64,000 bases of DNA from Acidovorax sp. sic0104 (GCF_019219095.1 NZ_JAHUWH010000005.1:1-64000), one strand, 5' to 3'; counted from the first letter of the stretch, positions 43,667 through 54,146 are shown. The notes: generated from the sequence alone by a model not told the origin. Made by a program: numbers and translations.

Positions 43667-45346
43667 TTACTTCTTGTCGCGCAGCTCGCGACGCAGGATC
43701 TTGCCCACGGGGGTCTTGGGCAGCTCAGTGCGGAACTCGATCACGCGGGGCTGCTTGTAGCCGGTCAGCTCGGCCCGGCAGAACTCCTTGACCTGGGCTT
43801 CAGTGAGCGCAGGGTCCTTCTTCACGATGACGAGCTTCACGGCCTCGCCGGTCTTCTCGTCGGGCACGCCCACCACAGCGCATTCGAGAACGCCAGGCAT
43901 CTGCGCGACCACGTCCTCGACCTCGTTGGGGTAGACGTTGAAGCCCGACACCAGCACCATGTCCTTCTTGCGGTCCACGACCTTGAAGTAGCCGCGCTCG
44001 TCCATCACGCCGATGTCACCGGACTTGAAGTAGCCGTCCTCGGTCATGACCTTGGCCGTCTCGTCCGGGCGCTGCCAGTAGCCGGCCATCACCTGCGGGC
44101 CCTTGATGGCGATCTCGCCGGGCTGGCCGATGGTGGTCACATCGCGGCCCTCGTCGTCCAGCAGCTTCATGAGGGTGCCGGGAATGGGTACGCCGATGGT
44201 GCCGGTGTACTCGGTGGCCGTCACGGGGTTGCAGCTGACGGAGGGGCTGGTCTCCGACAGGCCGTAGCCTTCGCAAATCGGGCAGCCCGTCTTCTCCAGC
44301 CACAGCTTGGCCACGGCGCCCTGCACGGCCATGCCGCCGCCCACCGAGACCTTGAGGTTCTTCCAGTTGACGGTGTTGAAGTCCGGGTGGTTGGCCAGGC
44401 CGTTGAACAGCGTGTTCACGGCCGGGAAGCTGTGGAAGGTGTGCTTGGACAGTTCCTTGAGCACCGCAGGCAGATCGCGCGGGTTCGGGATCAGGATGGT
44501 CTTGCCGCCCGTGCGCATGGACAGCATCATGTTCACGGTGAAAGCGAAGATGTGGTACAGCGGCAGCGCGCAGATGCTGGTTTGCTGCTCGCCCGCCGGC
44601 ACCTTCTTCATGACCGGGTCGTTCCAGGCCTCGGACTGCAGCACGTTGGCAATCACGTTGCGGTGCAGCAGCACCGCGCCCTTGCTCACGCCCGTGGTGC
44701 CGCCGGTGTACTGCAGCAGCGCGATGTCGTCGGGCTTGATGTCCGGCTTTTTCAGGGTTCCGCGCGTGCCCTGGGCCACCGCGTCATTGAAGCGCACGGC
44801 GCCGGGCAGGTTGTAGGCCGGCACCATCTTCTTGACGTTGCGCACCACGTAGTTGACCAGCGCGCCCTTGAGCAGGCCCAGCTGGTCGCCCATGGCGCAC
44901 AGCACCACGTGCTTGACCGGCGTGTTGGCGATGCAGCTTTGCAGCGTGTTCGCGAAGTTCTCGATGATGACGATGGCCTTCGCGCCGGAGTCCTTGAGCT
45001 GGTGCTCCAGCTCGCGCGGGGTGTACAGCGGGTTCACGTTGACCACCACGAAGCCGGCGCGCAGGATGGCCGCCACGGTGACGGGGTACTGCGGCACGTT
45101 GGGCATCATGATCGCCACGCGGTCGCCCTTGACCAGCCCCAGGCCCTGCAGGTAGGCCGCGAAGGCGCTGGAGAGCGAGTCGGTCTGGGCGTAGGTCACG
45201 TCCTTGCCCATGAAGCTGTAGGCCACGCGGTCTGCGTACTTCTTGAAAGCCTCGTCCATCAAGGCAACGAGAGAGGCGTACTGCGAGATGTCAATGTCGG
45301 CAGGAACCCCCTGAGGGTAGGCAGCCAGCCACGGGCGATCGGTCAT
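43667..45346 (-). CDS. fadD: Long-chain fatty acid-CoA ligase
   Basis: Activates fatty acids to acyl-CoA via acyl-AMP, at the inner face of the membrane, feeding beta-oxidation. The 559-residue protein has the AMP-binding motif QYTGGTTGVSKGAVLLHRN (about 195-213). It also has GYGLSETSPSVSCNP and the C-terminal hinge region YFKSGDIGVMDERGYFKVVD RKKDMVLVSGFNVYPNEVE. The ATG at 45346 follows an AGGAGAC site. Isolated from other fatty-acid genes; the chain-length range is not predictable. Confidence 0.93.
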   Translation of the reverse strand: MTDRPWLAAYPQGVPADIDISQYASLVALMDEAFKKYADRVAYSFMGKDVTYAQTDSLSSAFAAYLQGLGLVKGDRVAIMMPNVPQYPVTVAAILRAGFVVVNVNPLYTPRELEHQLKDSGAKAIVIIENFANTLQSCIANTPVKHVVLCAMGDQLGLLKGALVNYVVRNVKKMVPAYNLPGAVRFNDAVAQGTRGTLKKPDIKPDDIALLQYTGGTTGVSKGAVLLHRNVIANVLQSEAWNDPVMKKVPAGEQQTSICALPLYHIFAFTVNMMLSMRTGGKTILIPNPRDLPAVLKELSKHTFHSFPAVNTLFNGLANHPDFNTVNWKNLKVSVGGGMAVQGAVAKLWLEKTGCPICEGYGLSETSPSVSCNPVTATEYTGTIGVPIPGTLMKLLDDEGRDVTTIGQPGEIAIKGPQVMAGYWQRPDETAKVMTEDGYFKSGDIGVMDERGYFKVVDRKKDMVLVSGFNVYPNEVEDVVAQMPGVLECAVVGVPDEKTGEAVKLVIVKKDPALTEAQVKEFCRAELTGYKQPRVIEFRTELPKTPVGKILRRELRDKK

Positions 45347-45382
45347 TTGCGTTGTCTCCTGGTCAGTTTTATGGTGATCATG

Positions 45383-45410
45383 AAAACCGTGCCGGCTCCC
45401 TCCGCACGGT
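45383..45410 (-). terminator. Possible terminator of pntB
   Basis: On the minus strand ACCGTGC (45404-45410) and GCACGGT (45386-45392) form a 7-bp stem with an 11-nt loop, followed by TTTC. The U-tract is short. Confidence 0.4.
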
Positions 45411-45440
45411 CGTGCTTTTTTCGCACGGGAATTATGCCCG

Positions 45441-46853
45441 TCAGCCCTTGAGGGTGGTGAGCACTTCGTCGAGCATTTTCTTCGCGTCGCCGAACAGCAT
45501 GCGGTTGTTGTCCTTGTAGAACAGGGGGTTGTCCACCCCGGCATAGCCCGACGCCATGGAGCGCTTCATCACGATGGAGGTCTTGGCCTTCCACACCTCC
45601 AGGACCGGCATGCCGGCGATGGGGCTGGTGGGGTCGTCCAGGGCGCTGGGGTTCACGATGTCGTTGGCGCCGATGACCATGGCCACGTCGGCATCGGGGA
45701 AGTCCGCGTTGATCTCGTCCATCTCCATCACGATGTCGTAGGGCACCTTGGCCTCGGCCAGCAGCACGTTCATGTGGCCGGGCATGCGGCCGGCCACCGG
45801 GTGGATCGCAAAGCGCACGTCCACGCCCTTGTCGCGCAGGGTGCGGGTGATTTCGTACACCGTGTGCTGGGCCTGGGCCACGGCCATGCCATAGCCGGGC
45901 ACGATGATGACGCTCTTGGCGTCGCGCAGCATCTCGGCCGTTTCGGCGGCGCTGACGGGCACCGCCTCGCCCTGCGGTTCTGCCGCGTCACCCTTCTTGG
46001 CCGGCGTGCCCGCGCCGGAGCCGAAGCCGCCCGCGATCACGCTGATGAAGTTGCGGTTCATGGCCTGGCACATGATGTAGCTCAGGATGGCGCCCGAAGA
46101 GCCCACGAGCGCGCCGGTCACGATGAGCAGGTCGTTGCTGAGCATGAAGCCCGTGGCCGCCGCCGCCCAGCCCGAGTAGCTGTTGAGCATGGACACCACC
46201 ACCGGCATGTCGGCCCCGCCGATGGCCATGACCATGTGGATGCCGAAAAGCAAGGCGATCACCGTCATCACGACCAGGGGAAGCATGCCCTGCTCCACGG
46301 TCTCGGCGCGCAGGAACTCGCGCCCGAACCAGATCACCACCAGCAGGGCCGCCAGGTTGAGCCAGTGCCGCCCGGGCAGCAGCAGCGGCTTGCCGCCGAT
46401 CTTGCCGTTGAGCTTGCCGAACGCGATGAGCGACCCGCTGAAGGTGACCGCGCCGATAAGGATGCCGACGTAGATCTCGACCTCGTGAATGGCCTTTTCC
46501 GCGCCCTGCAGCTGGATGGACGTATCGACGTAGCTGGCGAAGCCCACCAGGCAGGCCGCCAGGCCCACCAGGCTGTGCATGAGCGCCACCAGCTCGGGCA
46601 TCTGGGTCATCTTCACGACCCTGGCCGCGTACAGGCCGATGCCGCCGCCAATCACCAGCGCGCCGACGATCCAGGCCACGCCCGAAGCGCTGACCCGCGG
46701 GCCGAACACGGTGGCCAGCACGGCCAGGCCCATGCCGATCATGCCGAACAGGTTGCCCCTGCGCGATGTCTCGGGGTTGGAGAGCCCGCCCAGGCTCAGG
46801 ATGAAAAGAATGGCCGCGCCCAGGTAGGCAACGGTGGCAAGGCTTTGGGACAT
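45441..46853 (-). CDS. pntB: NAD(P) transhydrogenase subunit beta
   Basis: The membrane and NADP-binding subunit of the proton-translocating transhydrogenase, which uses the proton gradient to reduce NADP+ with NADH. The 470-residue protein has about eight or nine N-terminal membrane helices and a C-terminal NADP(H)-binding domain ([64 protein letters not shown]). It starts 34 bp after pntA and is surely cotranscribed with it. Confidence 0.96.
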   Translation of the reverse strand: MSQSLATVAYLGAAILFILSLGGLSNPETSRRGNLFGMIGMGLAVLATVFGPRVSASGVAWIVGALVIGGGIGLYAARVVKMTQMPELVALMHSLVGLAACLVGFASYVDTSIQLQGAEKAIHEVEIYVGILIGAVTFSGSLIAFGKLNGKIGGKPLLLPGRHWLNLAALLVVIWFGREFLRAETVEQGMLPLVVMTVIALLFGIHMVMAIGGADMPVVVSMLNSYSGWAAAATGFMLSNDLLIVTGALVGSSGAILSYIMCQAMNRNFISVIAGGFGSGAGTPAKKGDAAEPQGEAVPVSAAETAEMLRDAKSVIIVPGYGMAVAQAQHTVYEITRTLRDKGVDVRFAIHPVAGRMPGHMNVLLAEAKVPYDIVMEMDEINADFPDADVAMVIGANDIVNPSALDDPTSPIAGMPVLEVWKAKTSIVMKRSMASGYAGVDNPLFYKDNNRMLFGDAKKMLDEVLTTLKG

Positions 46854-46887
46854 GTTCTGTGCTCCTCGTCGTTCTTGTTGTCGTGTG

Positions 46888-48495
46888 TTACTTGCGGAAC
46901 ATCGCGAGCATGCGGCGCGTTACAGCAAAGCCGCCGAACATGTTGATGGCCGTGAGCACGGTGGCGGCAAAGGCCAGCCAGAGGATGAGCCCGTCGGGGC
47001 GCCCGTTCACCCCCGCCTCGGGCGGCGCGATCTGCACCAGCGCGCCGATGGCGATGATGCTGGAGATGGCGTTGGTCACGCTCATCAGGGGCGTGTGCAG
47101 CGCGGGCGTGACGTTCCACACCACCATGTAGCCGATGAAGCAGGCCAGCACGAACACTGTGAAGTGGCCGAGGAACGCGGCAGGCGCATAGGCGCCGATG
47201 AACCAGAAGGCCACGGCAGCAACGGCGAAAAGGATCGCCAGCGTCTTGGCCGGAAGCGGCGCGCTGGCGCCATGGCCGTGGCTGCTCTTCTTTTGCTCCA
47301 CGGGCGCTGCGGCGGCCTTGGGTGCGGGTGCGGCGGCCTGCTTGAGCGGCGGGGCGGGCCAGGTGATGGCGCCGTCCTTGACCACGGTGAGACCGCGGAT
47401 GGCATCGTCCTCCATGTTGACCACGGCCACGCCGTCCTTGGCCTTGCACAGCTCTTCCGTCAGGCGCAGCAGGTTGTTGGCGTACAGCGTGGACGACTGC
47501 TTGGCCAGGCGCGAGGCCAGGTCGGTGTAGCCAACGATGGTCACGCCATGGCGCACCACCGCCTCGCCGGGCACGGTCAGCTCGCAGTTGCCGCCCTGCT
47601 CGGCGGCCATGTCCACGATCACGCTGCCGGGCTTCATGCTCTGCACCATCTCGGCGGTGATGAGCTTGGGCGCGGGCTTGCCGGGGATCAGCGCGGTGGT
47701 GATGATGATGTCCGCGTCCTGGGCCTGCTGTGCATACATCTTGCGCTGCGCGGCCTGGAAGCCCTCGCTCATGACCTTGGCGTAGCCGCCGCCGCCCGAG
47801 CCCTCTTCCTCGTAGTCCACCTTGACGAACTCACCGCCGAGCGACTTGACCTGGTCGGCCACTTCGGCGCGCGTGTCGTTGGCACGCACGATGGCGCCCA
47901 AATTGGCGGCCGTGCCGATGGCGGCCAGGCCCGCGACGCCAGCGCCCGCGATGAACACCTTGGCCGGCGGCACCTTGCCCGCGGCCGTGATCTGGCCATT
48001 GAAGAAACGGCCGAAAGCGTTGGCCGCCTCGATGACGGCGCGATAGCCGCTGACCCCCGCAGTGGAAGTGAGCGCATCCATCTTCTGGGCGCGAGACAGC
48101 GTGCGCGGCAGGCAGTCGATGGCGAGCACGGTGGCGTTGCGCGCCGCGAGCTGCTGCATCAGGTCGGGGTTCTGGGCAGGCCAGATGAAGTCGATGAGCG
48201 TCGTGCCCTCACGCATCGCCGCCACTTCCGCGCTGGTGGGCGGGCGCACCTTGAAGACGATGTCGCTGGCCCCCCACAGCGCCGCTGCATCGGGCAGCAC
48301 CTGCGCGCCCGCGGCGCGGTAAGCGTCGTCGCTGAAGTTGGCCGCCTCGCCCGCCCCCGATTCGACAGCAACCGAGAAACCGAGCTTGATCAGCTTCTCG
48401 ACCACATCGGGCACGGTGGCGACACGCTTCTCGCCCGGGAAGATCTCCCGGGGGACGCCGATGCGCTGCGATGGCGGTGGGGGGCTTGTCTGCAT
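46888..48495 (-). CDS. pntA: NAD(P) transhydrogenase subunit alpha
   Basis: The NAD-binding subunit plus three or four C-terminal membrane helices, as a single chain of the E. coli type. The 535 residues begin [19 protein letters not shown], then [15 protein letters not shown]. The Rossmann part has [22 protein letters not shown] and the RxTR-type loop. A Pro/Ala/Lys linker leads to the helices beginning [20 protein letters not shown]. The ATG at 48495 matches the family; the open frame extends upstream without homology. Two uncharacterised genes precede it on the same strand, 56 bp and further away. Confidence 0.96.
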   Translation of the reverse strand: MQTSPPPPSQRIGVPREIFPGEKRVATVPDVVEKLIKLGFSVAVESGAGEAANFSDDAYRAAGAQVLPDAAALWGASDIVFKVRPPTSAEVAAMREGTTLIDFIWPAQNPDLMQQLAARNATVLAIDCLPRTLSRAQKMDALTSTAGVSGYRAVIEAANAFGRFFNGQITAAGKVPPAKVFIAGAGVAGLAAIGTAANLGAIVRANDTRAEVADQVKSLGGEFVKVDYEEEGSGGGGYAKVMSEGFQAAQRKMYAQQAQDADIIITTALIPGKPAPKLITAEMVQSMKPGSVIVDMAAEQGGNCELTVPGEAVVRHGVTIVGYTDLASRLAKQSSTLYANNLLRLTEELCKAKDGVAVVNMEDDAIRGLTVVKDGAITWPAPPLKQAAAPAPKAAAAPVEQKKSSHGHGASAPLPAKTLAILFAVAAVAFWFIGAYAPAAFLGHFTVFVLACFIGYMVVWNVTPALHTPLMSVTNAISSIIAIGALVQIAPPEAGVNGRPDGLILWLAFAATVLTAINMFGGFAVTRRMLAMFRK

Positions 48496-48551
48496 GAGTG
48501 TCTCCTCGAGTGTCGTAATCGTTCTGCCAGCGCCCGCGATACCGGCGCGCG

Positions 48552-49091
48552 TCAGCCGGCCCAGGGGCGTGCGGCGGCCCGCCGCTTGGCGAAATAGGTG
48601 TCCACCGCCTCCAGCAGTTGCGTCTGCGCTGCACTGGCCGGGGGCACGATCTGCGCGGCCCCCTGCATCACGGAGCGCAGCGTCTCCAGGTGGTAGTCGG
48701 TGAACTTCTCCGCACTGCGCTCCAGCACGGCAGGCACCTCGCCGGGCGCCAGGGCGCGGTTGCGCAGCATGTGGGAGCTGGCGAGCCAAAGGTTGTTCGC
48801 ATCGGGCTCGCTCAGGCCCAGATGCTGGCGCAGCAGGGCCAGCACGCCCGCTTTCTGCTCCACGGTCACGGCGCCCGTCGCCTGCACCATGGCCAGCGCC
48901 ATGACGGCCACCACGTCGACCGGGTGTTCCAGCGTATACAGCGGGGGCGTCGTGACCTTCTTGGCCCAGGCTCGGCGCCGAAAGAACGTCAACGGATTGA
49001 GCCAACCCACATCGATGCCAAAGCGCCGCAGGGCCTCCATCGCCATGGTGAAGGTGATGATGAGCCCCAGGATCTGCAGGATTACGCCCAT
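48552..49091 (-). CDS. Uncharacterised membrane-anchored protein, TerB-like helical domain
   Basis: A 179-residue protein with an N-terminal hydrophobic segment ([21 protein letters not shown]), a short basic linker and an all-helical domain from about residue 55 ([39 protein letters not shown]). That domain resembles the TerB family in helix pattern and in the xDGxVxxxE-like turn. No catalytic motif is seen. It lies just upstream of pntA on the same strand and may be in its operon. Function unknown; the TerB comparison is by eye. Confidence 0.6.
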   Translation of the reverse strand: MGVILQILGLIITFTMAMEALRRFGIDVGWLNPLTFFRRRAWAKKVTTPPLYTLEHPVDVVAVMALAMVQATGAVTVEQKAGVLALLRQHLGLSEPDANNLWLASSHMLRNRALAPGEVPAVLERSAEKFTDYHLETLRSVMQGAAQIVPPASAAQTQLLEAVDTYFAKRRAAARPWAG

Positions 49092-49159
49092 GTCGACTTC
49101 CCTCTCTTGCGTTTGTTGTGTTGTCTCTTGGCCCTGCAGCGCGGAAATGTCCGCGCCGC

Positions 49160-49870
49160 CTAGTTCCTCAGTGCGGTGTCTGTCAGCGGGAATGGCGGCA
49201 CCGCCAGATAGCCATCCATCATGCCGATGCTCAGTCGTGCAGCCTGGGACAGCTCCCGGGCCCACTGCCGCGCAGGCAGTCCGGCTGCCATGAACTCTTC
49301 ATTGTTGCGGGCGCGTGGAATGAGCAGGCGCTGGTCCACCAGCGCATCCACCACGACGGTGGCCCCACCGGCCGTGGCATACCAGTAGCCCACATGGAGA
49401 TACGGCTGGGCCACGGCGATCTGCTGCCCGGCCAGCCACCGGGCGAAACCGGGCCGGTTCTTGTCGAGCCACTGGGCGCTGCTGGCCCAGCGCTTCAAGC
49501 GCAGGCAGTCCATTCGCACAGGGCTGCTTGCTGCGGCATCCTGCACTGCCACGTTGTCCTGGGGCGGGCAGGCCCCAAACCAGGGTGCGGACCCGCTCAG
49601 GCGGCCGTCGCGGTTGGTCTGCACCCGCACCACCGCCAGCCAAGCCCCCTGCGCGTCGCGCAAACCTACCGCCCGGGTCTGCAACAGCGAGCGATCCACG
49701 ATCTCCTCGGTGGCGCCCAGGTCCTGCCACGCATCGGAAGGCATGACCAGGCGCGCACGGCCCACCGGGTACTCCTCGCGCGGTGGCACGGTCAGGGGTG
49801 CGCATGCCACCATCGTCACCGCCATGGCGCAGGGCAAAAGACACCGGAACTTGGAAATCATCAAAGTCAT
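49160..49870 (-). CDS. Uncharacterised lipoprotein
   Basis: A 236-residue predicted lipoprotein: the N-terminal hydrophobic segment ends in the lipobox-like MVAC (Cys23 or so), followed by [20 protein letters not shown]. The mature part contains three further Cys, many Trp and Tyr, and no motif I recognise. A start six codons upstream is possible. It lies 68 bp upstream of the TerB-like gene, in the same direction, and downstream of fba's terminator. Codon usage is like that of neighbours. Confidence 0.6.
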   Translation of the reverse strand: MTLMISKFRCLLPCAMAVTMVACAPLTVPPREEYPVGRARLVMPSDAWQDLGATEEIVDRSLLQTRAVGLRDAQGAWLAVVRVQTNRDGRLSGSAPWFGACPPQDNVAVQDAAASSPVRMDCLRLKRWASSAQWLDKNRPGFARWLAGQQIAVAQPYLHVGYWYATAGGATVVVDALVDQRLLIPRARNNEEFMAAGLPARQWARELSQAARLSIGMMDGYLAVPPFPLTDTALRN

Positions 49871-50012
49871 AGAAAAAGGTTCAGACACTTTCTACGGCGC
49901 CCGCCCGGGCAAACTGACCGCGAGCTTACATGAAGAATTTCACATGGCTGTCGCGCAGGAGAGATGTAGAGGAAACTCTCCAGCAGGCCCCCGAAGGCGC
50001 GGCGCCATGCAC

Positions 50013-50050
50013 CAAAAAAGAAAAGCCCGGAGGCTACTGCAACCGGGCTT
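50013..50050 (-). terminator. Terminator of fba
   Basis: On the minus strand AAGCCCGG (50043-50050) pairs with CCGGGCTT (50023-50030) across a 12-nt loop, followed by TTCTTTTTT (50013-50022). It lies 24 nt after the fba stop. Confidence 0.85.
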
Positions 50051-50074
50051 CTCACAAGGAGCGGAACCTGACGA

Positions 50075-51139
50075 TCAGTTCACCACCTGGGCCAGCGCGC
50101 CAGATGCGTACTGCCGGGCCACGTCCTGCAGGCTGTGGCCCTTGATCTTGGCGCCCTGGCCTTCGCAGCCGAACTCCAGGTAACGCTGCTTGCAAACCAA
50201 CTTGGCGGCTTCACGCGCGGGCTTGAGCCATTCGCGGGCGTCGAACTTGTCGGGGTTCTCGGCCAGGAACTTGCGCACCGCGCCCGTCATTGCCAGTCGG
50301 ATGTCGGTGTCGATGTTGATCTTGCGCACGCCGTACTTGATGGCTTCCTGGATTTCCTCGACGGGCACGCCGTAGGTTTCCTTCATCTTGCCGCCGTACT
50401 GGTTGATGATGGCCAGCAGTTCGGCGGGCACCGACGAGGAGCCGTGCATCACCAGGTGGGTATTGGGAATGCGCTGGTGGATTTCCTTCACACGGCTGAT
50501 GGCCAGGATGTCGCCCGTGGGCTTGCGGCTGAACTTGTAGGCGCCGTGGCTGGTGCCGATGGCGATGGCCAGGGCATCGAGCTGCGTGGCCTTGACGAAA
50601 GTGGCGGCCTCTTCAGGGTCGGTCAGCATCTGGCTGTGGTCGAGCTTCACGTCGGCGCCGATGCCGTCTTCCTCGCCGGCTTCACCGGTTTCGAGGTTGC
50701 CCAGGCAGCCCAGTTCGCCTTCCACCGTCACGCCGACCTTGTGGGCCATCTCGACGACCTTGCGGGTCACTTCCACGTTGTATTCGAAGGACGAAGGCGT
50801 CTTGCCGTCTTCCATGAGCGAGCCGTCCATCATCACCGAGCCGAAGCCCAGGTCGATGGCGCCCGCGCAGATCTTGGGCGAGGTGCCGTGGTCCTGGTGC
50901 ATGACCAGCGGGATGTGCGGGAAGGCTTCGACGGCGGCCTGGATCAGGTGCTTGATGAAAGGCTCGCCCGCGTACTTGCGCGCGCCGGCGCTGGCCTGCA
51001 GGATGACCGGAGCGCCCACTTCGTCAGCGGCCGCCATCACGGCCTGGACCTGTTCCAGGTTGTTGACGTTGAAGGCAGGGATGCCGTAGCTGTGGGCGGC
51101 GGCATGGTCGAGCAGTTCGCGCATCGAAACGAGAGGCAT
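50075..51139 (-). CDS. fba: Fructose-1,6-bisphosphate aldolase, class II
   Basis: A zinc-dependent aldolase of glycolysis, gluconeogenesis and, in autotrophs, the Calvin cycle. The 354-residue protein is of the longer class II (Calvin-cycle-type) subfamily. It shows [24 protein letters not shown], the zinc-binding VMHQDHGTS region, [20 protein letters not shown] and [16 protein letters not shown]. The start at 51139 fits. A TAAAAT -10 on the minus strand and a direct repeat at the expected transcription start lie upstream. tkt, another pentose/triose enzyme, is at the right end. Confidence 0.96.
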   Translation of the reverse strand: MPLVSMRELLDHAAAHSYGIPAFNVNNLEQVQAVMAAADEVGAPVILQASAGARKYAGEPFIKHLIQAAVEAFPHIPLVMHQDHGTSPKICAGAIDLGFGSVMMDGSLMEDGKTPSSFEYNVEVTRKVVEMAHKVGVTVEGELGCLGNLETGEAGEEDGIGADVKLDHSQMLTDPEEAATFVKATQLDALAIAIGTSHGAYKFSRKPTGDILAISRVKEIHQRIPNTHLVMHGSSSVPAELLAIINQYGGKMKETYGVPVEEIQEAIKYGVRKINIDTDIRLAMTGAVRKFLAENPDKFDAREWLKPAREAAKLVCKQRYLEFGCEGQGAKIKGHSLQDVARQYASGALAQVVN

Positions 51140-51210
51140 GGTCGTGGTGTCCGTGGAAGTTGGTGAGGAATCGCAGTCAGCCTGGTAGGGCCCGATGGGG
51201 TGCCTGGCGG

Positions 51211-51239
51211 TGGTAACCGCTTGGTAACTCCTAATTTTA
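51211..51239 (-). promoter_or_regulatory. Putative fba promoter with a tandem operator
   Basis: On the minus strand the -10 TAAAAT (51234-51239) is followed by GTTACCA-AGCG-GTTACCA (51211-51228), a perfect 7-bp direct repeat with an 11-bp period. The repeat falls at about +1 to +17, a position suited to repression. No good -35 is seen. Confidence 0.45.
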
Positions 51240-52628
51240 ACCGGCCGGAGTGACAGGGGTTTCCGACAAATCCAACCGATAGCAGGTGGTAAAGGGGGCG
51301 TGGGCCTGGGCCTTGGCAAAGTGGCCACCATGGATATCGGCCACGCGCCGCAGGATTTCGTGGCCCAGATGCAGGCTGTCCCGGGGGACCGCCGCGGCTT
51401 GCGTTCCACCATCGGCGCCACTGCGGCCGCCATCGTCGCTGACCTGCAACCATGCGCTGCCCACACCGTCCACGCCCAACTGCACCGCGATGCTGGTGCC
51501 TTCAGGCGTGTGCTTGAGCGCGTTTTCCACCAGGTTGCGCAAGGCGATCTCCAGCAGCACCGCGTGCCCGCGCACCACCAGTGACGGCGGGGCCGACAGC
51601 GCGACCTCGTCGCCACGCTGCCAGGCCGCCTGGGCATAGTCCGCGCACACACTGCGGGCCAGTGCTCCCAGGTCCACGGGCGCCTTGGCCTCGTGCAGTT
51701 CGGCCCGGCTCGCCCGCGCCAGTGCCAGCAACTGGTTGAGCACATGGCCCGCCCGCAAGGCGTCCTCGCCGATGCGCGCAATGGCCTGCTGCCGAGCCTG
51801 CGCATCGAGGTCGCCGGCCAGCGCGCTGGCCTGCAGGGCGATGGAGGACAGCGGGGTGCGCAGTTCGTGCGCCACCTCGTTGGCCAGGCGCCGCTCACGC
51901 ACCATCGCGGCCTGTTGGCGGTCCAGCAACGTGTTGATGGACGCCACCACCGACTCGAACTCGCTCCACGCATGGCGCGAGGCCAGGCGCTGCGTACTGG
52001 CGGGGTCCAGCGCCGCGACATCGGCAGACAGTGCGTACAGCGGCCGCAGCCCCCGCCACAATGCCAGGCCGAGCGCCAGCGACACCACGGGAAGCAGCCA
52101 CAACCCCGGCTCGATCATCTGCTCGGCAATGTCCTCCGCCAGATCGTCGCGCTCGCTCAGCTCCAGCAGCACGGTGATCCTGCGGGTGCGCGCCGAGTCC
52201 CACTGCGAGAAGCTGCGCCATGCAGTGGCCTGGGGGCCCAGCGAGATGTTGGCAAACCCGTCGTCGCCGCTGAAGGGCGGCAGCGGCGCAGCGCCCGTGT
52301 GGTGCAGCAGACGTCCCTGCGCATCCCACTGCACCACGCTGAGCGACTGCTGGTAGTCGTGCGACTTGAGCCAGGGCGTGGGCGCGCGCTGGGTGAGCTG
52401 CGGCTCCTGCATGGCCTCGCTAGCGCGCAGGTTGAGCAGCAGCGCAGCGACGCTGGCCAGGTGGCCGTCGGTGAGCTCGTCGGCCTCGTGAACGCCCGTC
52501 TTGTAGCCCATCACCACGAAGCTGGCCCACACCAGCACCAACGCGCCCAGCGACCACAGAAGCAGCTGCCGGGTGAGCGACGCGCGGCGAGCCGGCACCA
52601 CGGGGCCTGTGGGTTCGGGGGCGGTCAC
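51237..52628 (-). CDS. Sensor histidine kinase, PmrB/QseC-like
   Basis: The sensor of the two-component pair. The 463-residue protein has TM1 about 21-41, a periplasmic sensor of about 130 residues, TM2 about 175-192 and HAMP. The H-box [14 protein letters not shown] places the phosphorylated His254, and the N-box is LVENALKHT. The G1 and G2 glycine loops are degenerate: [13 protein letters not shown], and [10 protein letters not shown] where GxGLGLxIV is expected. It starts with GTG overlapping the regulator's stop (GTGA). The signal is unknown; in relatives this type senses cationic peptides or metals. Confidence 0.88.
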   Translation of the reverse strand: MTAPEPTGPVVPARRASLTRQLLLWSLGALVLVWASFVVMGYKTGVHEADELTDGHLASVAALLLNLRASEAMQEPQLTQRAPTPWLKSHDYQQSLSVVQWDAQGRLLHHTGAAPLPPFSGDDGFANISLGPQATAWRSFSQWDSARTRRITVLLELSERDDLAEDIAEQMIEPGLWLLPVVSLALGLALWRGLRPLYALSADVAALDPASTQRLASRHAWSEFESVVASINTLLDRQQAAMVRERRLANEVAHELRTPLSSIALQASALAGDLDAQARQQAIARIGEDALRAGHVLNQLLALARASRAELHEAKAPVDLGALARSVCADYAQAAWQRGDEVALSAPPSLVVRGHAVLLEIALRNLVENALKHTPEGTSIAVQLGVDGVGSAWLQVSDDGGRSGADGGTQAAAVPRDSLHLGHEILRRVADIHGGHFAKAQAHAPFTTCYRLDLSETPVTPAG

Positions 52629-53326
52629 AACGATTCCTGCGGCATGAAGTAGCCGACGCCGCGCATGGTCTGGATGCAGGTGGCGCCCAGCTTGCGGCGC
52701 AGGTGGTGGATATGTACCTCCACCGCGTTGCTCTCGATGGCCGCGTCCCAGCTGTACAGCCCCTCCTCGATCTGCGCACGTGACAGCACGCGGCCCCGGG
52801 CCTGCAGCAGCACCAGCAGCACCGAGAACTCGCGCGGCGACATCTCCACCGGCCGCCCCTGCCGACGCACCGTGCGCGCCGCAGGGTCCACCTCGATCTC
52901 GCCGTAGCGGATGGTGGGCGACGCTCTGCCCGCCGCACGCCGCAGCAGCGCCCGCAAGCGGGCATCGAGCTCATCGACATCGAAGGGTTTGGCCAGGTAG
53001 TCGTCGGCGCCCTGGTCCAATCCGGCGATGCGCTCGTGGACCTGGTCGCGCGCAGTGACGATCAGCACGGGGGTGGCCGGGTCTGGCAACGCGGTCTGCA
53101 GCGGGCTGTCGGCTGCGGGGCTGAGCCGCAACCGCTGCAGCAGCTCGCTTCCGTCGCCGTCCGCCAGCCCCAGGTCCAGCAGCACGGCATCGAAACGCTC
53201 TGCCCGCAAGGCACTCCACGCCGCGGCGACCCCGTCGCACACATCCACGGCATAGCCACGCTGCTGAAGGTTGGTGCGCAGGCCGCTGGCAATGCCTGCA
53301 TCGTCTTCGACCACAAGGATTCGCAT
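52625..53326 (-). CDS. OmpR-family response regulator, PmrA/QseB-like
   Basis: A 233-residue transcription regulator. The receiver domain has the acidic pair at residues 8-9, phospho-acceptor Asp51 (LLDLGLADGDG) and the switch Lys in YLAKPFD. A winged-helix DNA-binding domain follows from about residue 135 (MSPREFSVLLVLLQARGRVL, NAVEVHIHHLRRKLG, TMRGVGYFM). Its ATG at 53326 is 79 nt from a divergent PAP2 gene, with a PmrA-type direct repeat between. It shares four bases with the kinase gene, so the two are coupled. Confidence 0.93.
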   Translation of the reverse strand: MRILVVEDDAGIASGLRTNLQQRGYAVDVCDGVAAAWSALRAERFDAVLLDLGLADGDGSELLQRLRLSPAADSPLQTALPDPATPVLIVTARDQVHERIAGLDQGADDYLAKPFDVDELDARLRALLRRAAGRASPTIRYGEIEVDPAARTVRRQGRPVEMSPREFSVLLVLLQARGRVLSRAQIEEGLYSWDAAIESNAVEVHIHHLRRKLGATCIQTMRGVGYFMPQESL

Positions 53327-53366
53327 GCAGCCATTGTCGCCGGGCCAGCGGGTCTTTCGGGCAGGC

Positions 53367-53383
53367 ATTAAGACGGAGTTAAG
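53367..53383 (+). promoter_or_regulatory. PmrA/QseB-type operator
   Basis: ATTAAG-ACGGA-GTTAAG, two XTTAAG half-sites with an 11-bp period, fits the direct-repeat consensus of the PmrA/QseB branch. It lies in the 79-nt gap between the regulator gene and the PAP2 gene. A possible -10 (TATCGT, 53394-53399) follows 10 nt later, only 6 nt before the PAP2 ATG, suggesting a leaderless message. Confidence 0.6.
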
Positions 53384-53405
53384 TGCGCCCGCCTATCGTG
53401 CGCCC

Positions 53406-54146
53406 ATGCACCTCACCACGCTCCGACCGCCCGCGCCCCCTTCACGCCATCTGCACGCCCTGTGGTGGACGCTGGCGGCGCTCGCCTGTGTGGTGGCCTG
53501 GGATGCGGCCGGGCAGGACCTGCCGGCGGCCCACCTGTTCGGTTTAGGCACCGGATTTCCACTGCGGGACCACTGGCTGCTGGTACAGGTGCTGCACGAG
53601 GGCGCGCGTTACCTGGCGTGGCTGCTGGCGCTGGTGCTGACGCTGGGCGTGTGGTGGCCGCAGGGCATTCTGCGGCGGCTGGACGTGGCCGGGCGTCTAC
53701 AGATCGTGGCAAGTGCACTGCTCGCGCTGGCGGTGGTCAGCATGGTCAAGAACCTCAGCCACACCAGTTGCCCGTGGGATCTGGCGGAGTTCGGGGGCGT
53801 TGCGCGCTATGCCTCGCATTGGGCACTGGGCACGCTCGATGGCGGCAGCGGCCGCTGCTTTCCGGCAGGCCACGCGTCGGCGGGCTTCGCATTTCTCGGC
53901 GGGTACTTCGCGCTGCGCCGCACGGCGCCGGGTGCCGCCCGCTGGTGGCTGGGCACGGCCGTGGCGGCCGGTTTCGTGCTGGGCGGCGCCCAGCAGATGC
54001 GCGGCGCCCACTTCATGAGCCACACCCTGTGGACCGGCTGGCTGTGCTGGACCACCGGATGGGCTTGCGACCTGGCAGCGGACGCATTGCGTCCACGCCT
54101 GGCGCCCCGGACGGGCGAGCGCCTCGCGGCCACGCCCGCCCCCTGA
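53406..54146 (+). CDS. PAP2-superfamily membrane phosphatase
   Basis: A 246-residue inner-membrane protein with about six hydrophobic segments. The phosphatase signature is present in order: KNLSHTSCPWDL, CFPAGHASAGFAFLGGYF (the SGH-like motif, with Ala-Gly-His) and RGAHFMSHTLWTG (the SRxxxxxHxxxD-type third motif, here partly changed). Such proteins dephosphorylate undecaprenyl or lipid A phosphates. It is divergent from the regulator gene and next to the PmrA-type site, suggesting a role in lipid A remodelling (inference). It is convergent with pyk, 6 bp apart. Confidence 0.85.
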   Translation: MHLTTLRPPAPPSRHLHALWWTLAALACVVAWDAAGQDLPAAHLFGLGTGFPLRDHWLLVQVLHEGARYLAWLLALVLTLGVWWPQGILRRLDVAGRLQIVASALLALAVVSMVKNLSHTSCPWDLAEFGGVARYASHWALGTLDGGSGRCFPAGHASAGFAFLGGYFALRRTAPGAARWWLGTAVAAGFVLGGAQQMRGAHFMSHTLWTGWLCWTTGWACDLAADALRPRLAPRTGERLAATPAP

